NCBI GenBank assembly: GCA_023525715.1
Contig: CM042012.1
Span: 38,749,189-38,813,188, forward strand
Reading direction: 5' to 3'
DNA: 64,000 nucleotides
From: Cichorium intybus
Lineage: Eukaryota > Streptophyta > Magnoliopsida > Asterales > Asteraceae
Of this stretch, positions 1 through 10,156 are shown in pieces (position 1 is the first letter of the stretch; every line of letters begins with the position of its first letter). A program made the position numbers and the translations under genes. Under the pieces are notes generated by a model. The model was not told the DNA's origin. It saw only the letters and a list, made by a program, of their open reading frames with translations, and made no database searches.

Positions 1-372
1 CTGAGCCGGGGAATTAGATTTACTGAGCAGATACGTATAGGAGGATATAATCCAATATACTGGGTAGAGCAGGTTATGTGACGTGTGGTTGTATTTTTCA
101 TGTTAGGGGTAAAGTATGTGTAGCTGATATGCTGTGTAGCTGTTGGAACTCACTAAGCCGTGTGCTTATCCTTTCCCTTTTAAATTACCATTTCAGGTTG
201 TACAGGTGAAAATGACGGACAGGCATGACGGGTACACACTGATGCTACTTATGTGGAGATTTATGCAGTGAATTGATGTTTAAATCATTTCTAAATATCT
301 TCAAAATGTTAATTATTGAATAAATTGATATTTATTTAAATGAATATGTTTTATTAAAAACCGGGTGTTACA
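1..372 (+). repeat. 3' portion of the 5' LTR of element A
   Basis: Matches 3835-4206 base for base by eye. It ends in the inverted terminal sequence TGTTACA at 366-372, directly before the primer-binding site. The first 1065 bases of this LTR lie outside the window. Confidence 0.9.
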
Positions 373-375
373 AGT

Positions 376-388
376 TGGTATCAGAGCC
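376..388 (+). promoter_or_regulatory. Primer-binding site, tRNA-iMet type (element A)
   Basis: TGGTATCAGAGCC lies three bases after the LTR end. This is the usual complement of the 3' end of initiator tRNA-Met used to prime minus-strand DNA synthesis. It fixes the plus orientation of the element. Confidence 0.9.
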
Positions 389-1226
389 AAGGCTTGAGTG
401 AATCAGACTCACTTGATGGGTTTTGATCTCAAGCTTGAGACTTAAAAGTTTTCTTTGGAAATATTTTTACAAGAAATTATAAGTTGTTTTTCGAGTAAGG
501 GATTAAATGAATGTTGTTTCAAAGACGCAGTGTGTACCGTCAGCCGACGTCAGTGGGGGAAAAGGTTAAGTGCTTAGTCTTTGTTGTTATTTCTGTAATA
601 TATGTGTGCTTAAATGCCATTAAAGTGTAGGCAGTAGGAACTAAATAGTCCTAGAATTTTTGAGTTGGCCAAGTTGCATGTTCCTTGATAAGTGATATCC
701 ATAAGGTAAATCCTTTTATGTGAAAAATTTTCTACGACTATGTTCGTAAAACAACCCGGGGTATAGGTGGTAAAATTATCGTGAGAAGTGAATTGGGGAC
801 TCCTGGACAAGTTCTGAAACGAACGAGGGTAGGTGTGGAAGATAGTAGTAGAGCTCCTACTATTGAAAGCACAGGATCCGCGTTCGAATCGGGAGTTGGT
901 CATGAGCAACCCAATACGCTGAGGGTATAACTAATCAATATGTATGCTGATAAGCTGTATTTACTATCCAATCTATTGGTTGGCAATCATAGAATTTATT
1001 AGGAATAATTGGGACGCTGGTTGGGGTACTCGAAAGATTTAGAATCTGGTGACGTTTCTTTTCTTAGTAGTTAATTAGTAAACAGTTGATGTGACTATGG
1101 TGGATGAACTGTGTAAAAATGATACATTAAGTCCCTTCGTTACTAAGAAAAGCACAAATAGTGGATAATAAAAAGAAGATGTTGATCGCTAAAATAGTTG
1201 ATTTTGATCGACTATAAATAAACGTA

Positions 1227-1748
1227 ATGTTATTTAGAAAAGAGCATAAGTCGCAAATTTCATTTCTAGGTATGGAGATATATGTGAGGCTTCCAGGTCA
1301 TCTACAGTTACTGGTTAACAAGTTTTATATACGAAGTGTGTCAGACGACTGTAGTACGATAATGATGAAGGCTGAGGATGTATGTGAGCGTATCAGCAGA
1401 AATTGGGATCCAGTAACTGGATGGCATAATTTGGAAGAAGACATACGTGAACTAAAGCAGTATATAGATGTGAAAAGTATACGTACAGATATACGTGTAC
1501 ATGCTAGAAACATAAGGTTTTATACGTGGTGTCGTATGTTTGCAGAATTAGAGTTTTATCCATTCCCGTATAAGAGATGTACGTGTATACGGGATGGACA
1601 TATAATAACAACTCGTGAGAGTGCAGATGACATAGTGGTGTGGCGTAAGGGTATTCATGTAGGTAGTGAATACTATGAACGAATGTATAATAATAGGCTA
1701 GATGTGGCCTATCAGTGTATTATGTACTTAAAATCTGTTAGTATATGA
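1227..1748 (+). CDS. Orphan 173-residue ORF in element A
   Basis: This open frame starts at ATG 1227 and is the longest in the internal region of element A, in the sense orientation. I do not recognise the product. It is rich in Arg, Tyr, Ile and Asp, has several cysteines that do not form a zinc knuckle, and has no signal peptide or clear membrane segment. A TATAAATA-like string at 1213-1220 sits only six bases before the ATG, too close to be its promoter. It occupies the position where gag would be expected, so a diverged gag remnant or a chance frame are the main alternatives. Only comparison with other copies of the family would show whether the frame is conserved. Confidence 0.3.
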   Translation: MLFRKEHKSQISFLGMEIYVRLPGHLQLLVNKFYIRSVSDDCSTIMMKAEDVCERISRNWDPVTGWHNLEEDIRELKQYIDVKSIRTDIRVHARNIRFYTWCRMFAELEFYPFPYKRCTCIRDGHIITTRESADDIVVWRKGIHVGSEYYERMYNNRLDVAYQCIMYLKSVSI

Positions 1749-2120
1749 AAATAATGAGTTAAGAAAATATTGCTAACTGACCAAGATAACTATCTTGTTA
1801 GCATATGTGTGTTAGGTGTATATGTTTCATAAATGACTAAGTGAATACCTCTTAAGTAGGTAACCCGTAGGCAAGTAACTGTGGATAAACTGTGTCGGTA
1901 GCTGGTTAAATATCTAGTTGATATTAGCTGTGCGGACGAATACGTGAGTATTAAGTGGTGACAACCATGGATATGGTATCGTATTGTGGGTGGAGATTTT
2001 GTAGTTGTATGTGGAGACTGAGCTGATATAAGGATTATTGGTGTCATGTGGTTGGTTGCAGAGCTGTGCAGTCGTATGTGTGTTAGCTGTTAAGCCTTTA
2101 GAGCGAAAAGCTGTTTATTC

Positions 2121-2340
2121 TGTGGGGCCACTTATACTTGTAGTTGGGACCACTTATTAGGTGGGGCTACTAGTATTGTGGTTGGGACCACTTATGCTAT
2201 GGGGCTACTTGTACTTGTGGTTGGGACCACTTATTCCGTGGGGCCACTGGTAACTTGTAGTTGTGACCATTTATTCTGGGGTTAATAGTACTTGTGGTTG
2301 TGACCACTTATTTAGTGGGGCCACATTTGGTAGGACCACA
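2121..2340 (+). repeat. Degenerate minisatellite in the internal region of element A
   Basis: About five to six imperfect copies of a roughly 38-40 bp unit alternate GTGGGGCCACTT with GTGGTTGGGACCACTT. Each half carries a small palindrome (GTGGGGCCAC-like and TGGGACCA-like). The array lies upstream of the polypurine tract and does not encode a repeated protein. Confidence 0.75.
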
Positions 2341-2753
2341 TATGTGTTGTGGATCTTATGAGCAGTAATTGTGGTGGGACCACATACAAATGTTGTGATG
2401 GCTTTATTGGCTGGCAGTTCTAACACACATACAGTTGGGTGTTTGGTGAATAGCTGAGCTGTTGAGGTTGTTAAGAGCAGGGGTTGTGATATGATGTGGT
2501 GAACATGTGATTATACGATGCATAACAAGTACCTTGCATCCATGATGTCTGTATTGTGAGTGTATGAGATTACATAACGAGTACTTTGTAGTCTCAATAG
2601 GTTGGCCTAGTTGATTAGAGGTGGTTAATATGCCAGTATGGTGGTAATACCCTTTCGATTTACTAATACAACCGTATTGTGTTGAAATAGAGAATGATTG
2701 AGTGGAAGAATAAGTGTATGTCAACGTTGGAGATTCCGGGGACGGAATCTTAT

Positions 2754-2769
2754 AAAGGGGGGGAGAACT
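2754..2769 (+). other. Polypurine tract of element A
   Basis: AAAGGGGGGGAGAAC-type purine run directly before the TGTAACG start of the 3' LTR. This is the expected primer for plus-strand synthesis. Confidence 0.85.
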
Positions 2770-4206
2770 TGTAACGACCGTTTTTCAAAAAAAAAAAAAA
2801 AAAATTGTGAATAGTAACGCCGGCGTGAATAGTGCTCCGGCGTGAATAGTAACTCCGGTGTGAATAGTAACCGAGAGATGAAGTAAGCGCTTACCTCGTG
2901 ATGACATCGACGATGATGTCGTGATGATGTCATGATGACGTCGTGAATAGTGTTGCTGATGTCGTGATGACGTCGTGATGACGTCGTGAATAGTGTTTTG
3001 AGCCCTATAAATAGAGGCCCAACCTCTTCATTTCAACCCACAACAAACACCAAACAACCTTACGATATCGAGGAGTGTTCTGGTGAGGAAAATAGGTCGG
3101 GAGGAGTTAGGAGCGAGCGGTAGCTGGTAACGAGGTGCTCGGGAAGTGTTGGAAGAGCGGAACGGGAAACGTGCCAAGGCTTTGCGAAAACGCCAATCTT
3201 AAGTGAGTAATCACTATCGTATTTCTCTAGTAGTTTATAAGTGTTAAACTATAATATGTAGAGGTTATACTATTCGTAATTCCAAAAATAATACCGAGTG
3301 ATTTACTTACGAGGATGGTGTCTAGGCCGATTACTTGGGATCTGGTTGTTGGATTTTCCGAAAGGCTAAAATGCTGAAAGGATCCTGCCACCCCAACTAA
3401 TCTTCTACCTGGCTATCCTTTACTTGATAAATCACGAGGTATCATGTTGGAATTATGGAAGGGTTTAGTGGTGCAACTATGGTATAGTTAAGGAGTAAAG
3501 AGTGATAAATGTCTTACTGTGTTAACAGTTAAAGAGGGAATACGAAGCAGAGATAAACGCTGTAGTCGACTATAATCAGGTGAGTTTCTCACTACATTGT
3601 GTGGACGTTATATGTCCTTTACCGTATTTTTGTGTGCTTATAATATGTTTATAAGATGTTGGTAAATAGTACCAAGTTATGTGTATATTATTGATATATA
3701 TCTTTTTGTTATAATTGTATGGGTTGGGTTATGGTGTGTGTGGGCTCGACGTACTGAGTAATATAGAGATACGAGCAAAAGACACTAAGCAGAAACGCAT
3801 GACTCGACGTATAGGGTATGCGCGGCTCTAAGTGCTGAGCCGGGGAATTAGATTTACTGAGCAGATACGTATAGGAGGATATAATCCAATATACTGGGTA
3901 GAGCAGGTTATGTGACGTGTGGTTGTATTTTTCATGTTAGGGGTAAAGTATGTGTAGCTGATATGCTGTGTAGCTGTTGGAACTCACTAAGCCGTGTGCT
4001 TATCCTTTCCCTTTTAAATTACCATTTCAGGTTGTACAGGTGAAAATGACGGACAGGCATGACGGGTACACACTGATGCTACTTATGTGGAGATTTATGC
4101 AGTGAATTGATGTTTAAATCATTTCTAAATATCTTCAAAATGTTAATTATTGAATAAATTGATATTTATTTAAATGAATATGTTTTATTAAAAACCGGGT
4201 GTTACA
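2770..4206 (+). repeat. 3' LTR of element A (1437 bp)
   Basis: It starts TGTAACGACC after the polypurine tract and ends GGGTGTTACA, with its last 372 bases identical to 1-372. A poly-A tract of about 18 bases follows the first 20 bases. The presumed target duplication is TTATT at 4207-4211; its partner would lie before the window. Confidence 0.9.
2806..3013 (+). promoter_or_regulatory. Element A LTR promoter: GTGAATAGT repeats, TGACG motifs and TATA box
   Basis: Four units of about 17 bp sharing GTGAATAGT run from 2806 to 2872. They are followed by TGACG motifs at 2936-2940, 2968-2972 and 2979-2983. A TATAAATA box at 3006-3013 follows closely. TGACG is the core recognised by plant TGA-type bZIP factors (known). 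That it drives stress-responsive transcription here is inference. The RNA start should fall near 3035-3045. Confidence 0.6.
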
Positions 4207-6369
4207 TTATTAACTTACGTATTTTCCGTATGTCTATTCTATTGGTTTACTAAATGAGAATTATAATACTTTTGAAGAAATAATCGATAAATAGATATAT
4301 CTATGAAAAAGAAATATGAATTTGGTTATTTTTCATAAGTTTTTTTCTTTAGTGTCAGGCAAAAATTAAAAGAATAACCATTATGACATAATTTCATTGA
4401 CACCGCCTGGAAAATTCACTTTTAATTTGTGGAATCATAAAAACGATGATGTTTTGGGCTTTGTTGTAGGCGATCCGGCAATTTTGTAGTAGTCAAAGTT
4501 TTTTAAATAAAAAAAATTGGAATTTCATATTTGAATTTCATTTTGTAAATATATTAGAAACCTCCAAATTATCTCATAACTAATTTCGACAACCTAGCTT
4601 TGAATTTATCAGAAACTCCGACTTCGTTTGAAAGATCGTCTTTTAATGATATTGCTTCCAAGTTCATATGTTTTGATTATTTTTATCTCAAAGTTTCATT
4701 TTAATTCAGTGAGAATCACAATTTGCCACTTGAAAGGTATTATATTAATTTCTAATGCAACATAGAAATGGCCATCTAGTCCTTGTGTTGAGGCTAGATT
4801 AGATGCCTTGAATATGTGAGGTATGAGCAAGTTCTCGACTTAGTTCTTAGCTGCCATTAGGAAAGAGAATCGTTAAAACCGCTTTAGGGCATGTGCTTTA
4901 CAGCCAGACTTCAACCATAAAGTCAAAATTGTGTATAAATGAGGATTGTTTCTCTAGGTCGGGGGAACCATCTTATGTAAGAAGAGAAGTGTATGTAGGA
5001 GGGAGAGTCTAATATAGAGCTCTATATTGTGTATTCTAAATGGTGGAAGGAGTCCTTATTTTTAGGGCCAATATGATATAAGGAGGAAGCAAGGAAAGTG
5101 AGCAAAGAAAGAGGAGGGGACACAGAGGCAAGACATGTTCCCGCCAAGATGTGAGCAACAAGGTGGATAATCTTGGTAATTGACTCAATGAGGTAGCAAA
5201 GCTCAAGAAATTGCCCTAACACCATTAGGTTCAAAGTTTATATCTCATTGAAATGAAATACAATTTTTGCAGGTGGTACCTACGAAAATAGTAATGTTTC
5301 AATGAAGAATGACAATTTTGCAGATACCACATTCAAAAATCTCCATTACCCAACCATTAATGGTTATTTTCCTATGAGATTCACTGAGTAATAACACTAG
5401 CATTTATTAAATTGTTATTATTAAATGTTTTATATAGGTTATAGGACATTCGAGTTGTTAGCAAACTAAAAGAAAATCACTTTAATGAATGTCACACAAT
5501 ATGGTGGATGTTTAAATGAGACTGGCTGATAACCGGAGGTGGTTTCGAATTTGTATGCACAAAATTCGTTAATGGAAGCCCCAACAAATATAAAGCAAAC
5601 AAGTTATTACCATTTTGATCATTGAGGGTTTAATAATAGATAAATAGGGTTACAAATATTGAGGATAATTATGCAATTTTTGAACCTACTTATGTAATTT
5701 TTAAAGTTACATATAGTTAGGTATAAATATTGGAATATACAAGTGTTAAGTTTGTTGAGCCTAATCTAAACCGACGAAGTCTAGTCGGCTGCAAAAGATT
5801 AGTTGACTGAAGAAACTATAAACCGAGGCAAGATCTACCAATACGGTTGAGGTCTGCGCTTCGGTCGGATCCCACTCTCGTAAGAGGAAGTCTCTTCACC
5901 TCGGTTAGGCGAACTGATGTCGACAACGGATTTAAAGAAGTACCCCGAGTCGGGTGCATTTCACCCAGATTTATAGCAACACTTTTAGCAGATAAGCAGC
6001 TCGGTTGGGACCGAAGACATCTAGATTAGCATGAGTAAGGCAAGCTTCACTATGGCCCGGATCAATAGGCATGGCTTCAGTCAGGAAATGCGATATGAAG
6101 CTTTCACGGTGAGCAGGAGAAGCTAGTTTATGCATTAAGTAAAAAGAGACCCATTCATATCTTTCCTCTATACAAGTATTAAGTTTATCAAGTAAAACAG
6201 AAACAATATACTTAAGAAACTATTTAGGAAGTTCTAGTTAAGCTACACAGTAAAAAATAAAGATAACACAACATCATCAATAAAGCTATTAGACCATGAA
6301 CATTATGTTCGTTTATATCAAATCCAACTACACTAATATTAAAATAACTAAACCGCTATCCAATACTTA
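4207..6369. other. Intergenic sequence without recognisable gene
   Basis: AT-rich sequence on both sides of a less AT-rich block at about 5755-6130 that contains several CGGT/ACCGA words. I found no domain, no long frame with plausible coding character and no bounded repeat. The 5755-6130 block differs in composition from its surroundings and may be a fragment of an unidentified transposable element. Confidence 0.5.
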
Positions 6370-8077
6370 GGGTGGGGGGAGTAATAACCCCTGAACCCAC
6401 TGAACCCACAATGACACGTCAGCTTTTCTCTCTCCTCTCACTTCTATCTTTCTCAATATTTCAACCATGGAATCAGTACCCACTGAACCCACAATGCAAC
6501 ATCAGATTTTCGATTTTTAAATTAATTAGTCAGATGAAAATTTTAATTTAAGATTTAATTTAATAATCCAAATAATATTAAAATACACTAAAAATAAAAA
6601 AAACTCAAATAACATTTAATTAAAAAACACACCGATACAAGATTAAAAAAAAACTAAATACGGAAAAAGAAAATCCTAAAAACGAAAAAAATCCTAAATA
6701 CGAAAAAAAATTCCTAAAATTCCCACCCATACATCTGTGTAATTTTCTGTTTTTTCGCAAGAACCAATGCCAGTTAACGTTCGGTCAAATGGTCATGGGG
6801 CGAAGGAAGAATTTTAAATCTTTTTGTTCACGAGCCCATTTGAGCGCTGCCATCTCTTGCTCAATGAGGGCTGATTTCCTCGTCAAATCTTCCTCTTGTT
6901 TAGCCAGAACAGCCATTTTCTTTGCACGAAGGGTGTCCTTCTTCTGCGCTTTAGCCTCAGTAGTCTTTGCCAGTGCATATATCTTATCCACGATGGTCTG
7001 ATATCCTCAGGCATTGATGAAGATCCAACCACGTTTTCCCTTTTCTTTGCCGGGAATGTGTTGATGGTTGTGGGGAAGCTTCATTGCCTTCGTCAACATC
7101 GACTGGATGAGGCGAAAAGTGTGCATCGGAAGGAGAGTTGGTGAAGCGGTTGGAGTCGAATGTCTTGCTTCGTTTGGCGGAATAATGTGGGGAATGCATC
7201 CCCATTTCATGACCGTTTGCCATTTGGCATGCTCTCTTAGTATTTCCCATGCCCCCATATGTGCGAAAGAGGCCTGGTGAAGTTTCCGGTACTCTGAATG
7301 GGTGGCCTGTAATACATCCACATGCCCCCATATGTTCCAACACTTTCTGCCAAAAAGAGTCAGACCGTTGGGTGTTTCCGCGTTCTTGGTCCTCAGAACA
7401 ACTAATGTACGCCTTCGCCAAGGAGATCTCCTCCTTCTCCCCCCACGTTTTGCATATCACTCGGTGAGTGTAATTCCGTTTACGCGTAGAGGGTTGTGTC
7501 TCCGGGACGACCTCCTCGTCCTGGTCATCCGCTTGCTGCTCCTCCTCTTTCCCATCTTGGTGCTCCTCCTCTTGCTCCTCCTCGTTTTCCGAGGGTGGAA
7601 TGGTTTCATCACTGGACTCTTCTTGGGTACGGAAGTGAGAAGTGTCGGGGATGTAGCATTGGTTAGGGATTAGATGGAATGGGTTGGGGCTTTGTTGGAA
7701 TTGGTTGGGTATTGTCGGAACTGGGTTTGGTATTGTTGGAACTAGTTTGGGTATTGTGAAAAGTTTTGGTGGTATGGGGGATGTTGTGTGTAATTGTGAA
7801 GGTGTAAGGATGGGGTTAGTGGAACATCTTGACGGTTCCTGCTTTGTGAGGAACTGCATCGTTTGGATTTACCACAATTTGAATCCATTTTATAAAAAAA
7901 AGTGTTTTTTATAAAATATAGAGAGAAAATGAGAGTAAGAAAGAAGTGTGAAGGTGTGATTTTTGAATGAGTGAAGAGATGGTATTTATGGGGAGGATAA
8001 TTTTTTAAAGATTAAAAGTTTTTTTTTAATATAGTGTGGGTTCACACGGGTTCACAACGCCAATTCTCATCCCGCCC
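6370..8077 (-). mobile_element. Decayed PIF/Harbinger-like DNA element
   Basis: 6370-6410 and the reverse complement of 8035-8077 are imperfect inverted repeats of about 42 bp: both begin GGG-GGG and end TGAACCCACA. Between them lies a minus-strand pseudogene of the Myb/SANT-like accessory protein typical of plant PIF/Harbinger elements, but no DDE transposase. TTA, the usual Harbinger target, precedes the left end (6367-6369), but AAG rather than TTA follows the right end, so the boundaries are not proved. 6411-6784 and 7860-8034 are AT-rich and non-coding. Confidence 0.6.
6785..7859 (-). pseudogene. Myb/SANT-like (NAM-associated type) PIF/Harbinger accessory protein, frameshifted
   Basis: Reading the minus strand from 7859, there is a Pro-rich N-terminal region and an acidic Glu/Gln/Asp tract. 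A Myb/SANT-like helix region follows (a TWGEKEE start, then the NTQRSDSFWQKV segment). The frame then shifts into 7321-7007, with a WEILREHAKWQ-like helix. It shifts again into 6991-6785, with a charged coiled coil containing KKMAVLAKQEE and LKWAREQKDLKFF. That order matches the plant proteins often mislabelled glutathione S-transferase T3-like, which are PIF/Harbinger-derived DNA-binding proteins. At least two frame changes separate the parts, so no intact product is made. A domesticated host gene is unlikely because of the frameshifts and the flanking inverted repeats. Confidence 0.7.
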
Positions 8078-8207
8078 AAGCCGAAACCGCCGAAACCGAA
8101 GGGGAGAGGGCAGCGGTACCGCCCCAACCCGCACCAAATTTTCATCGAGCCTGATTATCCCATTTTAAACTTTTATATTTCGAGTTCCCCGTGTAATTAT
8201 CGGTGAG
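8078..8207. other. Short spacer before T1, includes target duplication
   Basis: Sequence between the Harbinger-like element and T1. It starts with a CCGAAACCG-type short repeat. The last five bases (8203-8207, GTGAG) are the left target-site duplication of T1; the right copy is at 41777-41781. Confidence 0.6.
8203..8207. repeat. Left target-site duplication of T1 (GTGAG)
   Basis: GTGAG directly before TGTCATACC. The same five bases follow the other T1 terminus at 41777-41781. Confidence 0.85.
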
Positions 8208-8464
8208 TGTCATACCTCCTAACCACGATGACGGAATCGTCTGAGGGCGTAGCGGAACATAGTATCACAACCATTGCATACATTGAAACATAAGTAGATA
8301 AACAACCATCATACATTATAATTGGAAAGTTACATTATTCAAATGTTGTTGTTTCAACCCAATTACAGTATGATAACGAAATAAGTAAACGAGACGTCTT
8401 CGCGTCCCATCCCAAAAGGCTAGTCGGACCTGACTAATTGTTACCCGAGAATATAAGTAATTTT
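8208..8464 (-). repeat. Remnant of the T1 3' LTR
   Basis: About 257 bp align with 38634-38887 of the full T1 LTR with scattered differences (for example both carry CATTGCATACATTGAAACAT). The match stops at AAGTAATTTT near 8464. There it joins integrase sequence directly, so about 2.9 kb of LTR plus the 3' end of the internal region is deleted. Confidence 0.85.
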
Positions 8465-8904
8465 CCACGCTTTTCAAGCGTATCATTCCCTTCCAAGGTG
8501 AGACCTTCAACAAAGCACGGTCGCCAACCTGGAATTCTAAGGGCTTGCGTTGTTTATCCGAGTAATTCTTTTGTCGGTCACGAGATGCTTTCAATCGTTC
8601 ACGAATCTGAACCACTTTCTCTGTCGTCTCTCGTATGATCTCAGGACCGGTGAGAGTGCTGTTAGGTACTTGTCCTCTGGCTAACTGGGTGTCGCCCACC
8701 TTGGCCCAGCACAGAGGGGATCTACACTTGCGTCCGTATAGGGCTTCAAACGGAGTAACTTTAATGCTCGTGTGACAACTTTTGTTGTATGAAAACTCGA
8801 CGAGCGGCAAGTGGGTGTCCCACGACTTACAAGTCTATCACACCAGCCCTCAACATGTCTTCCTGCGTTTGGATTATTCTCTCGTTTTTCCCGTCCGTCT
8901 GGGG
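8465..8904 (-). pseudogene. T1 integrase, C-terminal part
   Basis: Minus-strand frames encode the segment after the third catalytic residue of a Ty3/gypsy integrase. They include a PQTDG-type start near 8904, then a frameshift with stop near 8830, then PLVEFSYN, FEALYGRKCRSP, TGPEII and the C-terminal KPLEFQVGD...KVSPWKG motif. It ends at the deletion junction at about 8464, after which the open frame runs into antisense LTR sequence and has no meaning. It continues, across E1, the segment at 27690-28168. Confidence 0.85.
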
Positions 8905-8909
8905 ATGGT
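8905..8909. repeat. Left target-site duplication of E1 (ATGGT)
   Basis: ATGGT directly before the E1 5' LTR. The partner copy is at 27685-27689 after the 3' LTR. The T1 integrase reading continues from one side to the other. Confidence 0.85.
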
Positions 8910-10034
8910 TGACAAAGCCTAGTGATATTACATATTTTAGTCGTTGTTGAGCCCTATTCTTAGTGAAATTATATCATATATCTCGTGGTATTCTCACTTT
9001 TCGTGCCAGTACTTGTTTGGAATAAAATAATGAAAACATGGACAAAAAGCGTACAAATTGGAGAAAGTTTGGAGAAGAAGATAAAATCAGGAAAACACGT
9101 ACGCGTAACGCAGAATCAAGCACGCGCGACGCGGATTCAAGGCGGTGAACCAAATTCAAAGGCCGAAGAAAACGGTAGAAGATAAGTACGCGCGCCGCGG
9201 TTCACTTAAATGCGCGGCGCGGCTGCGGGAAATTTCAACTATAAATAGAGGCATTTACAGCCGAAACCCTGAGCAAAACATTGGTAAAAAATCGACCGTA
9301 GAGGCTCTTTGACTCCAAGAATTCGTTTTCAGCAACTATCTTTTGGCATTTCAGGTTTTATAATTTAATTTCCTTTTGTAGTAAGTAGCATTTGTAGCTA
9401 AAGTCTTTGAGAGTGACAACCACTGACTTTGAGCACTTTAGTTTTCTGTTTCATATCATTGGTTACTGTATTGGATCACTGGAATTCAGTTTTGGTTAAT
9501 GAATATCATTTGGTTACAATTAATCTTAGTTTTTCGGTGTTCTGATGCTTATGTTTGATTGTGCTTGTTTGGATTGTGTTTGGATGTTATTTTGACCTTG
9601 TTTGGGACTGTTTCCCTTGCTAAAATCAGTGGCCAACTAGGTTAGCTTTTAGGGTTTGAACCTTGGCCAGTGACTGTCCCATTGGATCTTAGTTATTGGT
9701 TCAGTTCATACCTTGATTTGGGTTATGTTTGGATTGTTGAATGCCTTTGTTTACTTCTGAGTTAGAGATGCACTTCTGATTTCAGAAAGTAACTAGGTTT
9801 GGGTTAAAGCTTAGTTTAGTCTATGCTTGTTTTGGAATTGTCTAATCTAGGTTATGAGTTTTTGTGACAAGGGTTTGGAAACAAAAGTCCTCTGACTATA
9901 GCGTGACACTATAGTTGGTAATCTGTCATTTAGTCTAACCACGTAGCTCCTGCGGATCGACCCTAACTACCACTGTGTTAGTGTGTGTGTTAGGTTTTTC
10001 TTATTTTTGACAGCACGACGACCTAGGCGTGTCA
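8910..10034 (+). repeat. 5' LTR of E1
   Basis: 1125 bp with terminal TGACAAAGCC and GGCGTGTCA. It is about 97 percent identical by eye to 26560-27684. Many differences lie in the GC-rich blocks and are C/T or G/A, as expected from deamination of methylated cytosine. Confidence 0.9.
9191..9247 (+). promoter_or_regulatory. E1 LTR promoter: GC-rich inverted repeat and TATA box
   Basis: CGCGCCGCG at 9191-9199 and its perfect reverse complement CGCGGCGCG at 9213-9221 form a 9-bp stem with a 13-nt loop. TATAAATAG follows about 18 bases later at 9239-9247. The same layout recurs in every E1 and E2 LTR, with one arm mutated in the LTR at 33649. Confidence 0.65.
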
Positions 10035-10039
10035 ATTTT

Positions 10040-10057
10040 TGGCGCTGTTGCCGGGGA
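10040..10057 (+). promoter_or_regulatory. Primer-binding site, tRNA-Asp type (E1)
   Basis: TGGCGCTGTTGCCGGGGA follows the LTR end by five bases. Athila-group elements are known to use a tRNA-Asp complement of this form. One base differs from the E2 copy (GCT against GCC). Confidence 0.85.
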
Positions 10058-10156
10058 GCTGTGAGCTTAGATTAGGTGATTAGCAGAAACTTTTGTTTCG
10101 TGATTTTTGATGTTTAATTTTAGTTTGCTGATTTTTGGTATGTGTACATCCTTATA

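Larger units (their letters stand above)
1..4206 (+). mobile_element. Element A: non-autonomous LTR retrotransposon, left end outside window
   Basis: Bases 1-372 repeat at 3835-4206 with no difference that I can see. Both end in GGGTGTTACA. The first copy is followed by a tRNA-Met type primer-binding site, and the second copy starts after a purine tract, so this is 5' LTR, internal region and 3' LTR on the plus strand. The 3' LTR is 1437 bp and the internal region 2397 bp (373-2769), which predicts a full length of 5271 bp beginning about 1065 bases before the window. The internal region has no gag zinc knuckle, protease, RT or integrase, so it would depend on proteins supplied in trans. 373-1226 and 1749-2120 show no recognisable coding sequence. 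Apparent LTR identity points to recent mobilisation. Confidence 0.9.

Noticed and set aside
5847..6029. 60-codon frame in the 5755-6130 island
   Set aside because: No domain and no neighbouring gene structure; probably chance in a less AT-rich block.
8316..8464. C-terminal extension of the T1 integrase frame
   Set aside because: Past the deletion junction at 8464 the frame reads LTR sequence; the similar frame at 38644-38895 is likewise LTR.
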